Part shown: positions 17,149 to 26,633 of the stretch, one piece after another
Layout: every line of letters starts with the position of its first letter
Position numbering within the stretch: the stretch's first letter is position 1
Source: Streptomyces glaucescens
Lineage (GTDB): Bacteria; Actinomycetota; Actinomycetes; Streptomycetales; Streptomycetaceae
Length of the DNA stretch: 64,000 nt
Direction of reading: 5' to 3'
Assembly: GCF_000761215.1 (NCBI RefSeq)
Contig: NZ_CP009438.1
Span: 6,614,501-6,678,500 of the forward strand
Notes under the pieces: model-generated
Told to the model about the DNA's origin: nothing
The model's database searches: none
Seen by the model: the letters and a program-made list of their open reading frames with translations, nothing else
Translations under genes and position numbers: made by a program

Positions 17149-17289
17149 TGAACCGGCGAAGGTCTGGCCGGGTCACGGCCGGACGTCCGTACACTCCACC
17201 GTCCGCACCGGGACAGTCCCCCTGCGTACCACACGGTAGGGAGGACCGGTCACCCTCGGTGATGTGTATCAGGAGACCGTCACTGCATC

Positions 17290-17560
17290 CGGTGAACCGA
17301 TCGTCGGCACGGCCCACTTCCGTACCTTCCCCACACCGCGCGTGGCGCGCACGCCGTGCGCCATGCCGCCGAGTACTGGCTGACCGCGCAGTGAATCGAG
17401 GTCACGGGGCGCGCGGGGCGAGCGCCGCCCCGTGCCGGCCCCGGCTGTCGATTCCGACGGTGAGTCCGGACGGGGACTGTTCCTGGTCGCCTCGTTTGCC
17501 GACGCCTGGGGCTGCGAGCCGTACCCGCCGGGCGGCAATTCGGTGTGGGGGGAATGCGCC
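17290..17560 (+). pseudogene. Remnant of an anti-sigma-type ATP-binding protein
   Basis: Two pieces of a HATPase-domain regulatory protein are visible in different frames. An N-terminal helix (HAVRHAAEYWLTAQ) ends at a stop near 17394. A C-terminal motif (GESGRGLFLVASFADAWGC, then GGNSVWGE) follows near 17460-17555. The N and G1 boxes that should lie between are missing; only about 60 bp separate the pieces. ATP-binding proteins of this kind are the usual third partner of XRE-DUF397 modules, and the location fits. It appears non-functional. Confidence 0.6.
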
Positions 17561-17573
17561 CGGCCGGCACCGC

Positions 17574-20159
17574 TCAGGACGAGGCCCGGCCCTCCCAGCG
17601 GTCCCGGAACCACGTCAGCGTCTCGATGAGCAGTTCCTGGTTGCGGTCCTTCTCCAGCAGAGACAGCCGGATGTTGGGACGCAGCTCCAGCTTGCCCTCC
17701 GGGATGTCGACACCGTCCAGGGCGTTGAGACGGGCCAGCAGTTCGGCGCGTAGGGCGCGGTCGGTGAACGGCTCCCGCGCGGCCATGTACTGGAACACCA
17801 CCTCTGCCGTACCCCCGCGTCCGGCGCCGGGGTAGAGCGTCATCGGCCAGATGCCGCGACCGGGGCCGCCCGCCCCGCCGAGCATGAGGTACGCGCTCGT
17901 GGTGACGTGTCCGGCGCCGTGGCCGATCCAGCCTCCCAGTGACTCCCAGTGGGCGAAGAGCACGCGAACCGCTTCGACCGTCTCGGGGGAGTCGTCGGCG
18001 GCGAGCTGGCGGAAGAACCGTTCGGCGCGGGTCTCCTCGCCCGGCGCTCCCGCGGTTCCGTCCTGAGCCGTGTCCTCACCGTCCGCCCGGTCGTCGTCCG
18101 TGCCGGCGAGCAGCGCGGCGAGGTCGTCGGCGGTGAGCCGCTGGGCCGGGTCGGCGGCCCCGGTGGCCGTGAAGCGGACGCCGTCGGCGGCCAGCCGAGC
18201 CCGGACGTCGTCACTTCCCGCATCCTGGGGCGCCGCCCACCGGAAGCCGTCGGAAACCTTGCCCTCAGAGGTGAGGACACGGTACGCGTTGACCACTCCG
18301 GGGGTGTTGGCCAGGTGGTTGCCCACAGCCTGGGCCCCGGAGCCGAGGAACGCGGCGAGGTCGCCGTACGAGGTCCAGGTGCCGTGGGGGAGCGCGGCGA
18401 GGACCTGGTGGGCGAGTTGCCAGTCGCGGTTGCGTTCCGCGCGGCCCACTCCGCGCAGCGGGGCCGGCCACAACGCGATGGCGCGGTCGGCGAGCTCGTC
18501 GGCGCGGGCCAGGATCTCGCGCACGCCCCAGCGCTCGGTGGCGGCGATGCGGCGGTTCATCTCCAGGTGACTGCCCCGCAGCAGGCCCTGCTTGCGCTCG
18601 AAGGGATGGTTGGACAGCTCCGCGTTGACCGCGGTGAGCGTCAGGTTGCCGAGGGTGTGCTGGAACCGGGCGTGCAGTTCCTCCGCGGTTTCGCCCTCGT
18701 CGGTCTCCTCGTCCAGGGCGCGCAGCCACTCGTCACCGGGCGACTGCGGCATGACGTGCTCGACGGTGAGCTGCGCGGCGGCGAAGTCGACCGGCTCGGG
18801 GTGACCGTAGCTCTCCTCCAACCGCTGCAGCACCAGCTTGCGCTGCTGCCACCGGCCGTACTGGTAGAACGGCGCCGTCCTGATCTTCTCGCGCAGTTCG
18901 GCGTCGTCGGGCCAGAAACGGTTCTCGGAGGACAGGAGCCGGTGCAGCCCCTCGGTGACGGGCACGTCGAGCGGGAGCTGTCCTGGCACGGCCTGGAAGA
19001 TCCGGTTGAGGTTGTTGGTCGGGACCCGGCAGATCATCCGGCGGACGAGGAAGCTCTCGATGTACGCCAGGGCGCGGGCCGTCCCGGCGGAGTCCAGCTC
19101 CCCGCGCTCGCGCCGGTCGAGCAGCAGCATCAGGGCGGGGTAGGTGACGGCCGCCTGCCACGCGTCCAGGCGGCGGAGCGCAGCCCGCACCCCGGGATCG
19201 GGCTCCTCCTCGGGGTGCAGCAGCCGACGGAAGTGGGCGCTGCGACGGTGCAGTTCCTTGATGTACGCCTCGATCTCCGCGTCGCCGGCTTTCGTGTTCT
19301 CGAAGTGCCTCTGCTGGGCTGCGTAGAGGTCCTGGCGGCGGACCCGGTCATCTCCGTCGAGTACGAGTTGCAGCCACATGAGCTGTTCCAGCTCGTCGTT
19401 GCTCAGGCTCCTCTGCAGGGGGAGCCAGTAGGTTTCGTAGACGTGCTCGCCGCGCGCTTGGAGCTTCATGAAGAGGTAGTTGCGCAGCAGGTCGGCCTGG
19501 CTCAGCTTGAGGCCGGTGTTGTTGAGCGACTCGAAGATGCGGTGAACGTTGTCACCGCGCTCGGCGGTCACCGCCACCAGCGCGAGCCGGGAGGTGATCG
19601 CCTGCTCGATGCGGTAGACGTCCTGCGGAGCCGCCGGATCGTCCGCCTCGACGAGCTTCTTGCGGAAGAAGGCGTAGGCGGTGGCGACGCCGCTGTCCGT
19701 GTCCAGGTCGGTGCGGGGGCCGCGGATGTGGGCGGCGAACTGCTGGCGGTCCGCCTGGGTCGGCAGCAGGCGGAGGTGGTCGTTGCCGCTCTTCCACTTG
19801 TTGATCAGGTACTGCTCGCCGATGCGCTGCGCCTCGACCGGTGCGGTATCCGCGACGTGATCCCGGATGGCGGCCAGGGCCAGGGACAGCGTGGTCAGCC
19901 GTTGCTGGCCGTCGACGATGAGCCAGCGCGGGAACGTCGCGTCGTTCTGCGGTGACGGTGCGAGCACCACCGAACCGAGGAAGTGCGTGCTCCCGTTCTC
20001 TCCAGGCGACCCGAGCAGCCTGGCCTGTTCCAGGATGTCACTCCACAGCTGTTTGAGGTGCTTCTCGGTCCAGGCGTACGTCCGCTGGTAGAGCGGCACT
20101 TGGAACTGCTGGGCCCGGCCCTGCATGAGATCGGCGAACAACGTCTCCTTGGCGTGCAT
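17574..20159 (-). CDS. DUF262-DUF1524 nuclease-like protein with alkyltransferase-like domain
   Basis: This 861-residue protein has several domains. Residues 1-230 are DUF262 (GmrS-like), with VPLYQRTYAW (21-30) and the DGQQRLTTL motif (83-91). Residues about 440-560 are DUF1524, an HNH nuclease, with EHVMPQS (467-473) and GNLTLT plus NHPFERK. Residues about 582-662 match the DNA-binding half of O6-alkylguanine transferases (VLAALPHGTWTSYGDLA, AVGNHLANTP), but the PCHR methyl acceptor is replaced by NAYR, so it is alkyltransferase-like. About 700-861 is an unassigned domain. GmrSD relatives use a nucleotide to cut modified phage DNA. ATG at 20159 is chosen because AGGGGG precedes it. A defence role is inferred. 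Confidence 0.85.
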   Translation of the reverse strand: MHAKETLFADLMQGRAQQFQVPLYQRTYAWTEKHLKQLWSDILEQARLLGSPGENGSTHFLGSVVLAPSPQNDATFPRWLIVDGQQRLTTLSLALAAIRDHVADTAPVEAQRIGEQYLINKWKSGNDHLRLLPTQADRQQFAAHIRGPRTDLDTDSGVATAYAFFRKKLVEADDPAAPQDVYRIEQAITSRLALVAVTAERGDNVHRIFESLNNTGLKLSQADLLRNYLFMKLQARGEHVYETYWLPLQRSLSNDELEQLMWLQLVLDGDDRVRRQDLYAAQQRHFENTKAGDAEIEAYIKELHRRSAHFRRLLHPEEEPDPGVRAALRRLDAWQAAVTYPALMLLLDRRERGELDSAGTARALAYIESFLVRRMICRVPTNNLNRIFQAVPGQLPLDVPVTEGLHRLLSSENRFWPDDAELREKIRTAPFYQYGRWQQRKLVLQRLEESYGHPEPVDFAAAQLTVEHVMPQSPGDEWLRALDEETDEGETAEELHARFQHTLGNLTLTAVNAELSNHPFERKQGLLRGSHLEMNRRIAATERWGVREILARADELADRAIALWPAPLRGVGRAERNRDWQLAHQVLAALPHGTWTSYGDLAAFLGSGAQAVGNHLANTPGVVNAYRVLTSEGKVSDGFRWAAPQDAGSDDVRARLAADGVRFTATGAADPAQRLTADDLAALLAGTDDDRADGEDTAQDGTAGAPGEETRAERFFRQLAADDSPETVEAVRVLFAHWESLGGWIGHGAGHVTTSAYLMLGGAGGPGRGIWPMTLYPGAGRGGTAEVVFQYMAAREPFTDRALRAELLARLNALDGVDIPEGKLELRPNIRLSLLEKDRNQELLIETLTWFRDRWEGRASS

Positions 20160-20363
20160 ACCCCGGCCCCCTTGATCCTCGGACGTTCGCCGCCGATTAC
20201 ACCAGGCCCAACCGACCTCCGTGCCGGAATAGGCCCATGAACTGAGCAACGTCCGGAGAACCGGTCACTTCGTGGTTTCGGGGCTGCGCGAGGCCGAGCG
20301 AGTCGATCGGACCGCCGAACCGTTTCGTCTTCCCGGCCCGGCCGAGGGCGAGCCGAGCTCCCA

Positions 20364-21587
20364 TCATGGAGTAGCCGTGGGCGGGTGCGGGCCGCGGAGT
20401 ACGAGCAGGGTGATCTCGCTGGGGGCGAAGACGCGGAACGGCGGGCCCCAGAAGCCGGTGCCGCGGCTGGTGTAGAGGAGGGTGCGGGTGCCGTGGCGGC
20501 TGAGGCCGGCGAGGGCGGGCTGGTCGAGGCGGACCAGGTGGTGGAAGGGCCAGATCTGGCCGCCGTGGGTGTGGCCGGAGAGCTGGAGGTCGATGCCGGC
20601 GGCTGCCGCCCGGTCGACGAACTTGGGCTGGTGTGCCAGGAGCAGGACGGGCAGGTCGGGGTCGGCGCCCTTCAGGGCTCCGGCGAGGTGGGCGCGGTGG
20701 CCTGCGAGGCCGGAGGACTCGGCGGTGACGTCGTCCACGCCGGCGACCACGAGGGTGTCGCCTCCGCGTTCGATCAGCAGGTGGCGGTTGCGCAGCGGCT
20801 CCCAGCCGAGCTCGTCCATCAGGTCGACCCAGCCCTGGGCCTCGCTGTAGTACTCGTGGTTGCCGGTGACGTAGACCCGGGCCCGGGTGGCCCGCACGGT
20901 CCCGAGGGGCGCGGCCTGGGCGCGGCGGCGTTCGGCCGTGCCGTCCGCGATGTCGCCGGTGTGGCAGACCAGGTCGGCGTCCAGGGTGTTCACGGTCTCG
21001 CACACGCGCGCCGACCAGCGGGCGCGATCGAGCGGGCCGTAGTGGGTGTCCGTGATGAGGACGACGCGGAGGCCGTCCAGCCCGGCTCCCAGGCGCGGGA
21101 GCCGTACGTCGAGCCGGCGCACGCGCGGCACGCGGCGGGCCTCGGCGTATCCCCAGGCGAGCAGTGCGGCGGTGACGCCGAGGACGGCCCACGTGACGGT
21201 GCGGGCCCGGTCCTCGCTCCCGCCGACGCCGGCCACGGTCAGGGCGAGCCGCAGGAGGACGCCCAGCAGAACGGACCAGGTGAACAGGACCCAGCCGGCG
21301 CCCAGCAGGGTGTCACCGACGATCGCCGCCCGGTCCTGCTGGCGCGGGCCGTGGCCGCGTGCCATCGCGAGCGGCATGCCGACGAGGGCGAGGGCGGACA
21401 GAGCGGTGCCGGCCGACGTGACGGGCAGCGGCCAGTGCTGGCCCGTGTGCAGGAGCACCCAGCACGGCACGGCCCACAGCAGGACGGGGGCGATCAGGGG
21501 GACGTAGCGCATCAGGCGGTGCAGTCGGCTCGGCCGCGGCGCTGGCGCTTCACCTTCGGTGGGTCGGCTGCTGCTGGTGTCGGTCAC
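20364..21587 (-). CDS. Membrane-anchored metallophosphoesterase (YkuE/YaeI type)
   Basis: This 407-residue protein has four N-terminal membrane helices (about 28-170) followed by a calcineurin-like phosphoesterase domain. The metal-binding motifs are complete: DTHYG, GDIADG, GNHEYYS, LLAHQP and GHTHGGQ. The catalytic domain is probably at the membrane surface. YaeI-like members hydrolyse UDP-diacylglucosamine or other phosphoesters; the substrate here is unknown. The start is GTG at 21587. The gene stands alone. Confidence 0.9.
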   Translation of the reverse strand: MTDTSSSRPTEGEAPAPRPSRLHRLMRYVPLIAPVLLWAVPCWVLLHTGQHWPLPVTSAGTALSALALVGMPLAMARGHGPRQQDRAAIVGDTLLGAGWVLFTWSVLLGVLLRLALTVAGVGGSEDRARTVTWAVLGVTAALLAWGYAEARRVPRVRRLDVRLPRLGAGLDGLRVVLITDTHYGPLDRARWSARVCETVNTLDADLVCHTGDIADGTAERRRAQAAPLGTVRATRARVYVTGNHEYYSEAQGWVDLMDELGWEPLRNRHLLIERGGDTLVVAGVDDVTAESSGLAGHRAHLAGALKGADPDLPVLLLAHQPKFVDRAAAAGIDLQLSGHTHGGQIWPFHHLVRLDQPALAGLSRHGTRTLLYTSRGTGFWGPPFRVFAPSEITLLVLRGPHPPTATP

Positions 21588-21959
21588 GTTTCCCTCCCTG
21601 ACCGGGCTGCCGTCCCGCGCACTGTACCGGGTCGGCTCCGGGCGGGCGGGCGGGCCGCGTTCGCGGACGGGCCCTCGGGGCAGTGGCCCGCCCGAGGGAG
21701 CCCGCTCACGGGAGCGAAGCGACGTTCCTCACTGCCTGGATGACGCGCAGAGCCGAAGTACTCAGGCGCGTGACGGGCTGCAAGGCGCAGCAGATCCACC
21801 CGTGCGGGTTCCAGGGCCCGGGCGGCGGCCGGAGGGGTCGAGGTCCTCCGACCGAGCCGACGACCGTCATGGACTTCTCCAACGGCGAGCTGCAGATCGT
21901 CCGCAGGGGCGCGGGCGACACCTCGCGGCTCAAGCAGCCGACATGTGCGCAGCACGTGT
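21588..21959. other. Intergenic region without a recognisable gene
   Basis: These 370 bp lie between the metallophosphoesterase start and the protease terminator. A short frame (MDFSNGELQIVRRGAG...) exists on the plus strand near 21869 but runs through the terminator and has no clear family, so it is not called. Confidence 0.5.
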
Positions 21960-21993
21960 GCGGGGGCGGCACGCGTGTGCGTGCCGCCCCCGC
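21960..21993 (-). terminator. Rho-independent-like terminator of the S8 protease gene
   Basis: A perfect 15-bp stem (GCGGGGGCGGCACGC and its complement) with a GTGT loop lies 17 bp after the protease stop codon. No U-tract follows, as is common for streptomycete terminators. Confidence 0.85.
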
Positions 21994-22009
21994 AGGTGGG
22001 TGCCGGGAT

Positions 22010-25000
22010 TCAGTTGAGGGTCAGGAAGGTGCCCGCCCCGTTGCCGTACTCGATCCAGGCGCCGGACCGGGTGTCCGCCGGGACGCCGGACCAGGCGGCG
22101 GTCAGGTCGGTCGGCACGCCGGGGGTGACGCGGGCCCGGTCGGGCGTGACCGTGACCCTGCCGGTGGCGGGGCTGTCCGCGGTGATGTGGTTCGCCTGAT
22201 AGGTGTACGGGGTGACGGTCTCGTCGTCCGTCCCCATGGCGACCAGGGAGACGAAGAGGGCGTCGGCCGTGGGATGCGGCACGGTGATGGTGACCGTTCC
22301 GTCACTGTCGGGGACGGCGACTTGGACGTCCTGAAGGACCCCGTCGACCTTGTTGCCCCACAGGACGCCCGTGATCGTGTCGTCCGCTGCGTCGAAGCGG
22401 ACCGTGATCTGCGACGCCTTGGTGTCGGACGGGATCTCGGCGTCGTAGGAGATCTGCTGCATCTGGGTCAGGGTGCCCTCGGTGACCGGCGAGGTGACCG
22501 GTCCGTAGGCGGTGGCCGTCAGGGTGCTGGTGGCCGGGGTGACCGGGAACTTGGTCGAGCCGCTGGAGCCGGAGCCCTTGATCTCGGCGGGGGCGCGGAC
22601 GATCTGCGGGGTGACGACGATCGGGCTGCGGACGGTGGTGCGGCCGGAGGTCCAGGTGAGGGCCCCGGTGTCGACGCGTCCGGCGGGCGCGGTGGTCACG
22701 TCCAGTGTGACGGTGAAGGTCCGCTTTTGGCCGGGGTGGCTGAAGTGCAGTACGGACGGGCTCACGGTGGCCTTGATGCCGGGGAGGTCCACCCGGGCTC
22801 GGTAGGTGCCGGCCGTGGTCGCGGTGACGGTGCGGGTGACGGTCTGCTTGCCGAAGAGGTCGCCGATGGCTATGGACGGGTAGTTGAGGTCGCTCGGGTC
22901 GATGGCCTTGACGCCGGTTCCGGTGTCTACACCGGAACCCTCGAGGTACGCGAGCCAGTCCCGCTCACCCGAGTCGTAGACGAGTCCGGGCCGCAGCATG
23001 GCCCGTGCGTCCACCTCGCCGGCGCCCTGTGCGAAGGCGTCGTCGCTGTTCTTGCCGTCCGCGGTCTTCGTCGGCGCGGCGGTGGTCATCATGGCCGACT
23101 TGATGCTCATCGGGGACCAGGTGGGGTGCTCCGAGAGGTAGAGCGCCGCCAGGCCGCTGATGTGCGGGGTGGCCATGGAGGTGCCGGAGTAGTAGTCGAA
23201 GTCGTGGCCGTGGTTGCCGTCCGGGGACACGGCCGCGAGGATCGTGACGCCGGGCGCGGTGATGTCGGGCTTGAGCAGGTCACCGTTGCCGGTGAGCGAG
23301 GGGCCGCGCGAGGAGAAGCCGGCCACCTGCGGGTAGACGTCCGAGGCGCCTCCCTCGGTGAGGGTGGCGGTGGCTCCGTCCGTGGCGGCGTAGGTGCGCA
23401 CGGGGGCCGCGTCCGCGTTGTCGAGGTGGACGGTCGGCACGCTGTGCAGGTCGCCGTCCGTGCCCTCGTTGCCGGGGTTCACCAGGACGAGGCCGATGCC
23501 GCCGGCCCGCTTGACCTCGGCGGACTTGTCGGCGCGGCCGTTGACGCCCCGTTCGCAGACGACGATCTTCCCGGCCGTGCGGGCGGGGTCGAGGGAGTCC
23601 GGCATGCAGTAGTCCGCGTAGACGTCCACGGTGTCGGGGACCCGGACCGCGGAGCCCCGGACGAGCGGGGCGGGGCCGACCTGCCGGCGCACGGTGGTGC
23701 TGATGCCGGTGTGGCTCGCGCCGTTGCCGAGGGTCACCGTGCCGGTGTGCGACTTGATGGTGCCCGCGGCGACCGTGGTGGTCCAGGGCGCGGTGTTGTC
23801 GAGGCTGGACGCCCCGGGGCCGGAGTTGCCCGCGGCGGTGGCGACGAAGACTCCGGCCGCGGCTGCGTTGCGGAGCGCGACCTGTGCCGGGTTGTCGTAC
23901 GCGCTCTCGAACGTGCCGCCGAGCGAGTAGTTGATGACGTCCACGCCGTCGGCGACGGCCTGGTCGATGGCGGCGACGATGTCGCTGGTCAGACCGCCGT
24001 CCGCTTGGCCGTCCTTGCTCTGCCAGAGGGCTTTGTAGACGGCGATGGTGGCTGCCGGGGCCACGCCGGAGACGGTGCCGAGGTCCTCACCGTCGACCTT
24101 GGCGCGGACGTCGGCGTTGCCGGCCGCGGTGGCCGCCGTGTGGGTGCCGTGGCCCTGGCTGTCGCGCGGGGAGACGTATCCGGCCCGGTTGGACTCCGGG
24201 ACGGCGTCCAACCATGCCTCGCCGAAGTAGCGGGCGCTGATGACCTTCTCGTTGCAGGCCGCGGCGGTGAAGCTGTCGCCGGTCTGGCAGGTGCCCTTGA
24301 AGGTTCCGCCGTCCGCCTTGTGCATCACCGTGGTCGTGCCTACGCGGTAGGGGCGGTGGCGGTCCGTCCTGCCGGGCTTGCGGGAACTCAGGGCCGGGGC
24401 GGCGAAGGAGGGGTTCTCGGGCCAGATGCCCGTGTCGATGTCGCCGATGACGATGCCCTTGCCGGCCTCGGCGGTCCCGCCGAGGGCCTTCCACAGCCCC
24501 TTGCGGCCGGAGAGTCCGAGGAAGTCGGTGGAGTTCCGGTCGTCGGTGGCCTGGTGGAAGCGGTCGGGGGCGATGTGCACGACGTTACCGATGTGGGCGA
24601 GGCGCACCAGTTGGCGGGCGTCGAGCCGGGCGCTGAAGGTGTTGGTGGTGACCGCGTAGTGCTGCCGGACGGTGGCGCCGACCTTCTTGGCGACGCGGAC
24701 CTGCTGGTCCGTCAGGTGGGCGCGGTACCGCCTGGCGGCGGCCGATGCGACATCGAGCTTGCCGCCCTCGGCGGGCTTCGTGGCGGCGAGGTCGCGCACC
24801 CCGCCGTCGTAGGTGACCAAGGGCTCGCCGGCGAGGGTGACCAGGTAGGTGCCCGTGGCGGATTCGGCGATCGGAGCGGCGGCGGGGACGGCGGTGGCGG
24901 TCGAGGCGAGGGGAAGGCTGAGCGAGGCGAAGGCGGTGGTGAGCAAGCCGGCGAGGCCGGCTCGCCGGTTGCGCGATGTTCTACGCGGCAGGAGTGACAC
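22010..25000 (-). CDS. Secreted S8 subtilisin-like protease with PA insert
   Basis: This 996-residue protein has an N-terminal secretion signal, an inhibitor-I9 prodomain (about 50-150) and a subtilase catalytic domain. The triad is Asp189 (DIDTGIWP), His284 (GHGTHTAA) and Ser608 (YSGTSMATPH), with Asn392 as oxyanion residue. A PA domain is inserted at about 450-560, as in plant-type subtilases. A fibronectin-like and C-terminal beta-rich region follows to residue 996. GTG at 25000 is chosen because GAGGAGGG precedes it. It is transcribed divergently from the TrmB/LuxR regulator, which may control it. Confidence 0.93.
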   Translation of the reverse strand: MSLLPRRTSRNRRAGLAGLLTTAFASLSLPLASTATAVPAAAPIAESATGTYLVTLAGEPLVTYDGGVRDLAATKPAEGGKLDVASAAARRYRAHLTDQQVRVAKKVGATVRQHYAVTTNTFSARLDARQLVRLAHIGNVVHIAPDRFHQATDDRNSTDFLGLSGRKGLWKALGGTAEAGKGIVIGDIDTGIWPENPSFAAPALSSRKPGRTDRHRPYRVGTTTVMHKADGGTFKGTCQTGDSFTAAACNEKVISARYFGEAWLDAVPESNRAGYVSPRDSQGHGTHTAATAAGNADVRAKVDGEDLGTVSGVAPAATIAVYKALWQSKDGQADGGLTSDIVAAIDQAVADGVDVINYSLGGTFESAYDNPAQVALRNAAAAGVFVATAAGNSGPGASSLDNTAPWTTTVAAGTIKSHTGTVTLGNGASHTGISTTVRRQVGPAPLVRGSAVRVPDTVDVYADYCMPDSLDPARTAGKIVVCERGVNGRADKSAEVKRAGGIGLVLVNPGNEGTDGDLHSVPTVHLDNADAAPVRTYAATDGATATLTEGGASDVYPQVAGFSSRGPSLTGNGDLLKPDITAPGVTILAAVSPDGNHGHDFDYYSGTSMATPHISGLAALYLSEHPTWSPMSIKSAMMTTAAPTKTADGKNSDDAFAQGAGEVDARAMLRPGLVYDSGERDWLAYLEGSGVDTGTGVKAIDPSDLNYPSIAIGDLFGKQTVTRTVTATTAGTYRARVDLPGIKATVSPSVLHFSHPGQKRTFTVTLDVTTAPAGRVDTGALTWTSGRTTVRSPIVVTPQIVRAPAEIKGSGSSGSTKFPVTPATSTLTATAYGPVTSPVTEGTLTQMQQISYDAEIPSDTKASQITVRFDAADDTITGVLWGNKVDGVLQDVQVAVPDSDGTVTITVPHPTADALFVSLVAMGTDDETVTPYTYQANHITADSPATGRVTVTPDRARVTPGVPTDLTAAWSGVPADTRSGAWIEYGNGAGTFLTLN

Positions 25001-25278
25001 GGACCCTCCTCATGGATTTCCACGCACGCCGGAGAGACGAGCGTGGGGGCTCGCCTGCGGTGTGCGCTGGGGCGGGAATTTCCGAACCGCCCGGCACCAG
25101 GGGTGACTGACGGGTAGTCCGGGATGAGTGAACGCCGCGCGAATACCGACTGTCCAGATAATGTGATGGCGTCTTTGGCGTGGTGACCAAACGCGCCACG
25201 CGTGGGAAGACCGGTCGGCCCCGCACCGGGGCATGGGCCTCCCGGTGCTGTCATCTCGTGTGGCAAGGAGGGCTGGCT

Positions 25279-26262
25279 GTGCTGGAAGCCGTGGGTGTGA
25301 GCGCGTTCGACGAGAACGTGTACCGGGCGGTGCTGTCGGCGCAGCAGTGCACGGTGGCCGATCTCGCGGAGAACGCGGGCGCCGGAGTGGCGCGTACCGG
25401 GCAGGCGTTGAAGCGGCTGGCTGACCTCGGCCTCGTGCGGCGGGTGGGCCGGGGCCGCTGGGAAGCGGTAAGCCCCCGGTCGGCGCTCTCGGCCCTGCTG
25501 CACCGGCGTCGGTCCGAAGCGGAGACGATGTACGGCGAGGTGGAGGCGGAACTAGCGGCACTTCATCGCCTTTACTGGGCCAATCAGCTGCAGTCGGACC
25601 CGGAAGCCCTGGTGGAGGTGCTCTCGGACCCGGAGACGATCGCCAGGCGGATCGACGAGGTGAACCGGTCCGTCACCACCCATTTGTGGACGCTGGACAA
25701 GCCGCCGTACCTGGACGCGGTCGGTCAGCCGCACTTCCACGAGCAGGAGAAGACGACCACCCGCGAATGGGTGGAGCGCGGCGTGGACATCCGGGGCGTG
25801 TACTGCCTGGAGTCGATCGATCCGCCCGGCCGGATGGAGACCGTCCTGCGGCTCGCTGCGCTCGGCGAGAAGTCACGGCTGCTGCGTCATCTCCCCTTCA
25901 AGGCGCGGATCGTGGACCGCAGAGTGGCGATGGTGCCGCTGACCGGTGGCAGCAAGGAATCCATCGTCCTCGTGCATCCGTCGGGCCTGCTGGACGGGCT
26001 GATCGAGCTGTTCGAGGCGTACTGGGAACGCGCCGAACCCCTGCTCGCCCCTCAGGTGGAGGAGGTGGAAGCGGGGCCCAGCGAGGAGGAGCTGGTGCTC
26101 GTGCGTCTGCTGCACGCCGGCTTCAAGGACCAAGCGATAGCCCGGCAGTTGGGGGTCAGCGTACGCACGGCGACGCGGCGGGTGGCGGCTCTGATGCGCA
26201 CACTGGACGCCGATACGCGGTTCCAGGCGGGGGTCCGGGCGCGGGAGCGCGGCTGGATCTGA
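25279..26262 (+). CDS. TrmB/LuxR-type transcriptional regulator
   Basis: This 327-residue regulator has an N-terminal TrmB-like winged helix (about 10-75: VYRAVLSAQQCTVADLAENAG) and a C-terminal LuxR-type helix-turn-helix (about 275-320: LVRLLHAGFKDQAIARQLGVSVRTATRRVAALM). The region between (PPGRMETVLRLAALGEKSRLL) resembles the middle domain of actinobacterial regulators of this class. GTG at 25279 follows AAGGAGGG. It is divergent from the S8 protease gene, which makes that gene a plausible target. The ligand is unknown. Confidence 0.88.
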   Translation: MLEAVGVSAFDENVYRAVLSAQQCTVADLAENAGAGVARTGQALKRLADLGLVRRVGRGRWEAVSPRSALSALLHRRRSEAETMYGEVEAELAALHRLYWANQLQSDPEALVEVLSDPETIARRIDEVNRSVTTHLWTLDKPPYLDAVGQPHFHEQEKTTTREWVERGVDIRGVYCLESIDPPGRMETVLRLAALGEKSRLLRHLPFKARIVDRRVAMVPLTGGSKESIVLVHPSGLLDGLIELFEAYWERAEPLLAPQVEEVEAGPSEEELVLVRLLHAGFKDQAIARQLGVSVRTATRRVAALMRTLDADTRFQAGVRARERGWI

Positions 26263-26362
26263 GCCTGCCCTACGGTTGCCCGGCCTTCGCCCCCTCGTGC
26301 GTCCGGTCCTTGAAAGCCAGCTCATGTGGCTGGCTCGGTGGACCACGAGCCGGTTCGATGCC

Positions 26363-26391
26363 CGGCCGGCCCCAGGATGTGGGGCCGGCCG
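26363..26391 (+). terminator. Hairpin terminator after the TrmB/LuxR gene
   Basis: A perfect 11-bp stem (CGGCCGGCCCC with its complement) and 7-nt loop lies 101 bp downstream of the regulator's stop. The rest of the 370-bp gap to the Lrp gene (to 26633) has no gene and includes an AT-richer stretch near 26570-26620 that probably contains the Lrp promoter. Confidence 0.7.
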
Positions 26392-26633
26392 CGGGGTGCC
26401 GGGGATACCCGCGCACCTGTCACCTGGTCGGAGTCCGCGCCGTAGGGGTTGGCCGGTGCGGTCCTCCTGCCGGGGATCACCCGGACGCCATGACGATGGC
26501 AGGGCGACGTTCCCCAGGCGATAGGCCGGGCATCATCACGCACATGTTGAGCGTGATGCACTCGGTCTGTAACGATCAGTGGAGCTTTCGGCGCGTGACT
26601 TATGCGTGACGCGCATGATTCGGGGAGTTGGCC

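Noticed and set aside
22510..24660. Several further long open frames inside the protease gene
   Set aside because: All are shadows of the protease codon pattern with no recognisable domain.
21683..24997. A 1104-codon plus-strand open frame opposite the S8 protease
   Set aside because: It is an antisense artefact of high G+C coding sequence; its translation is low-complexity, whereas the minus frame shows the full subtilase triad.
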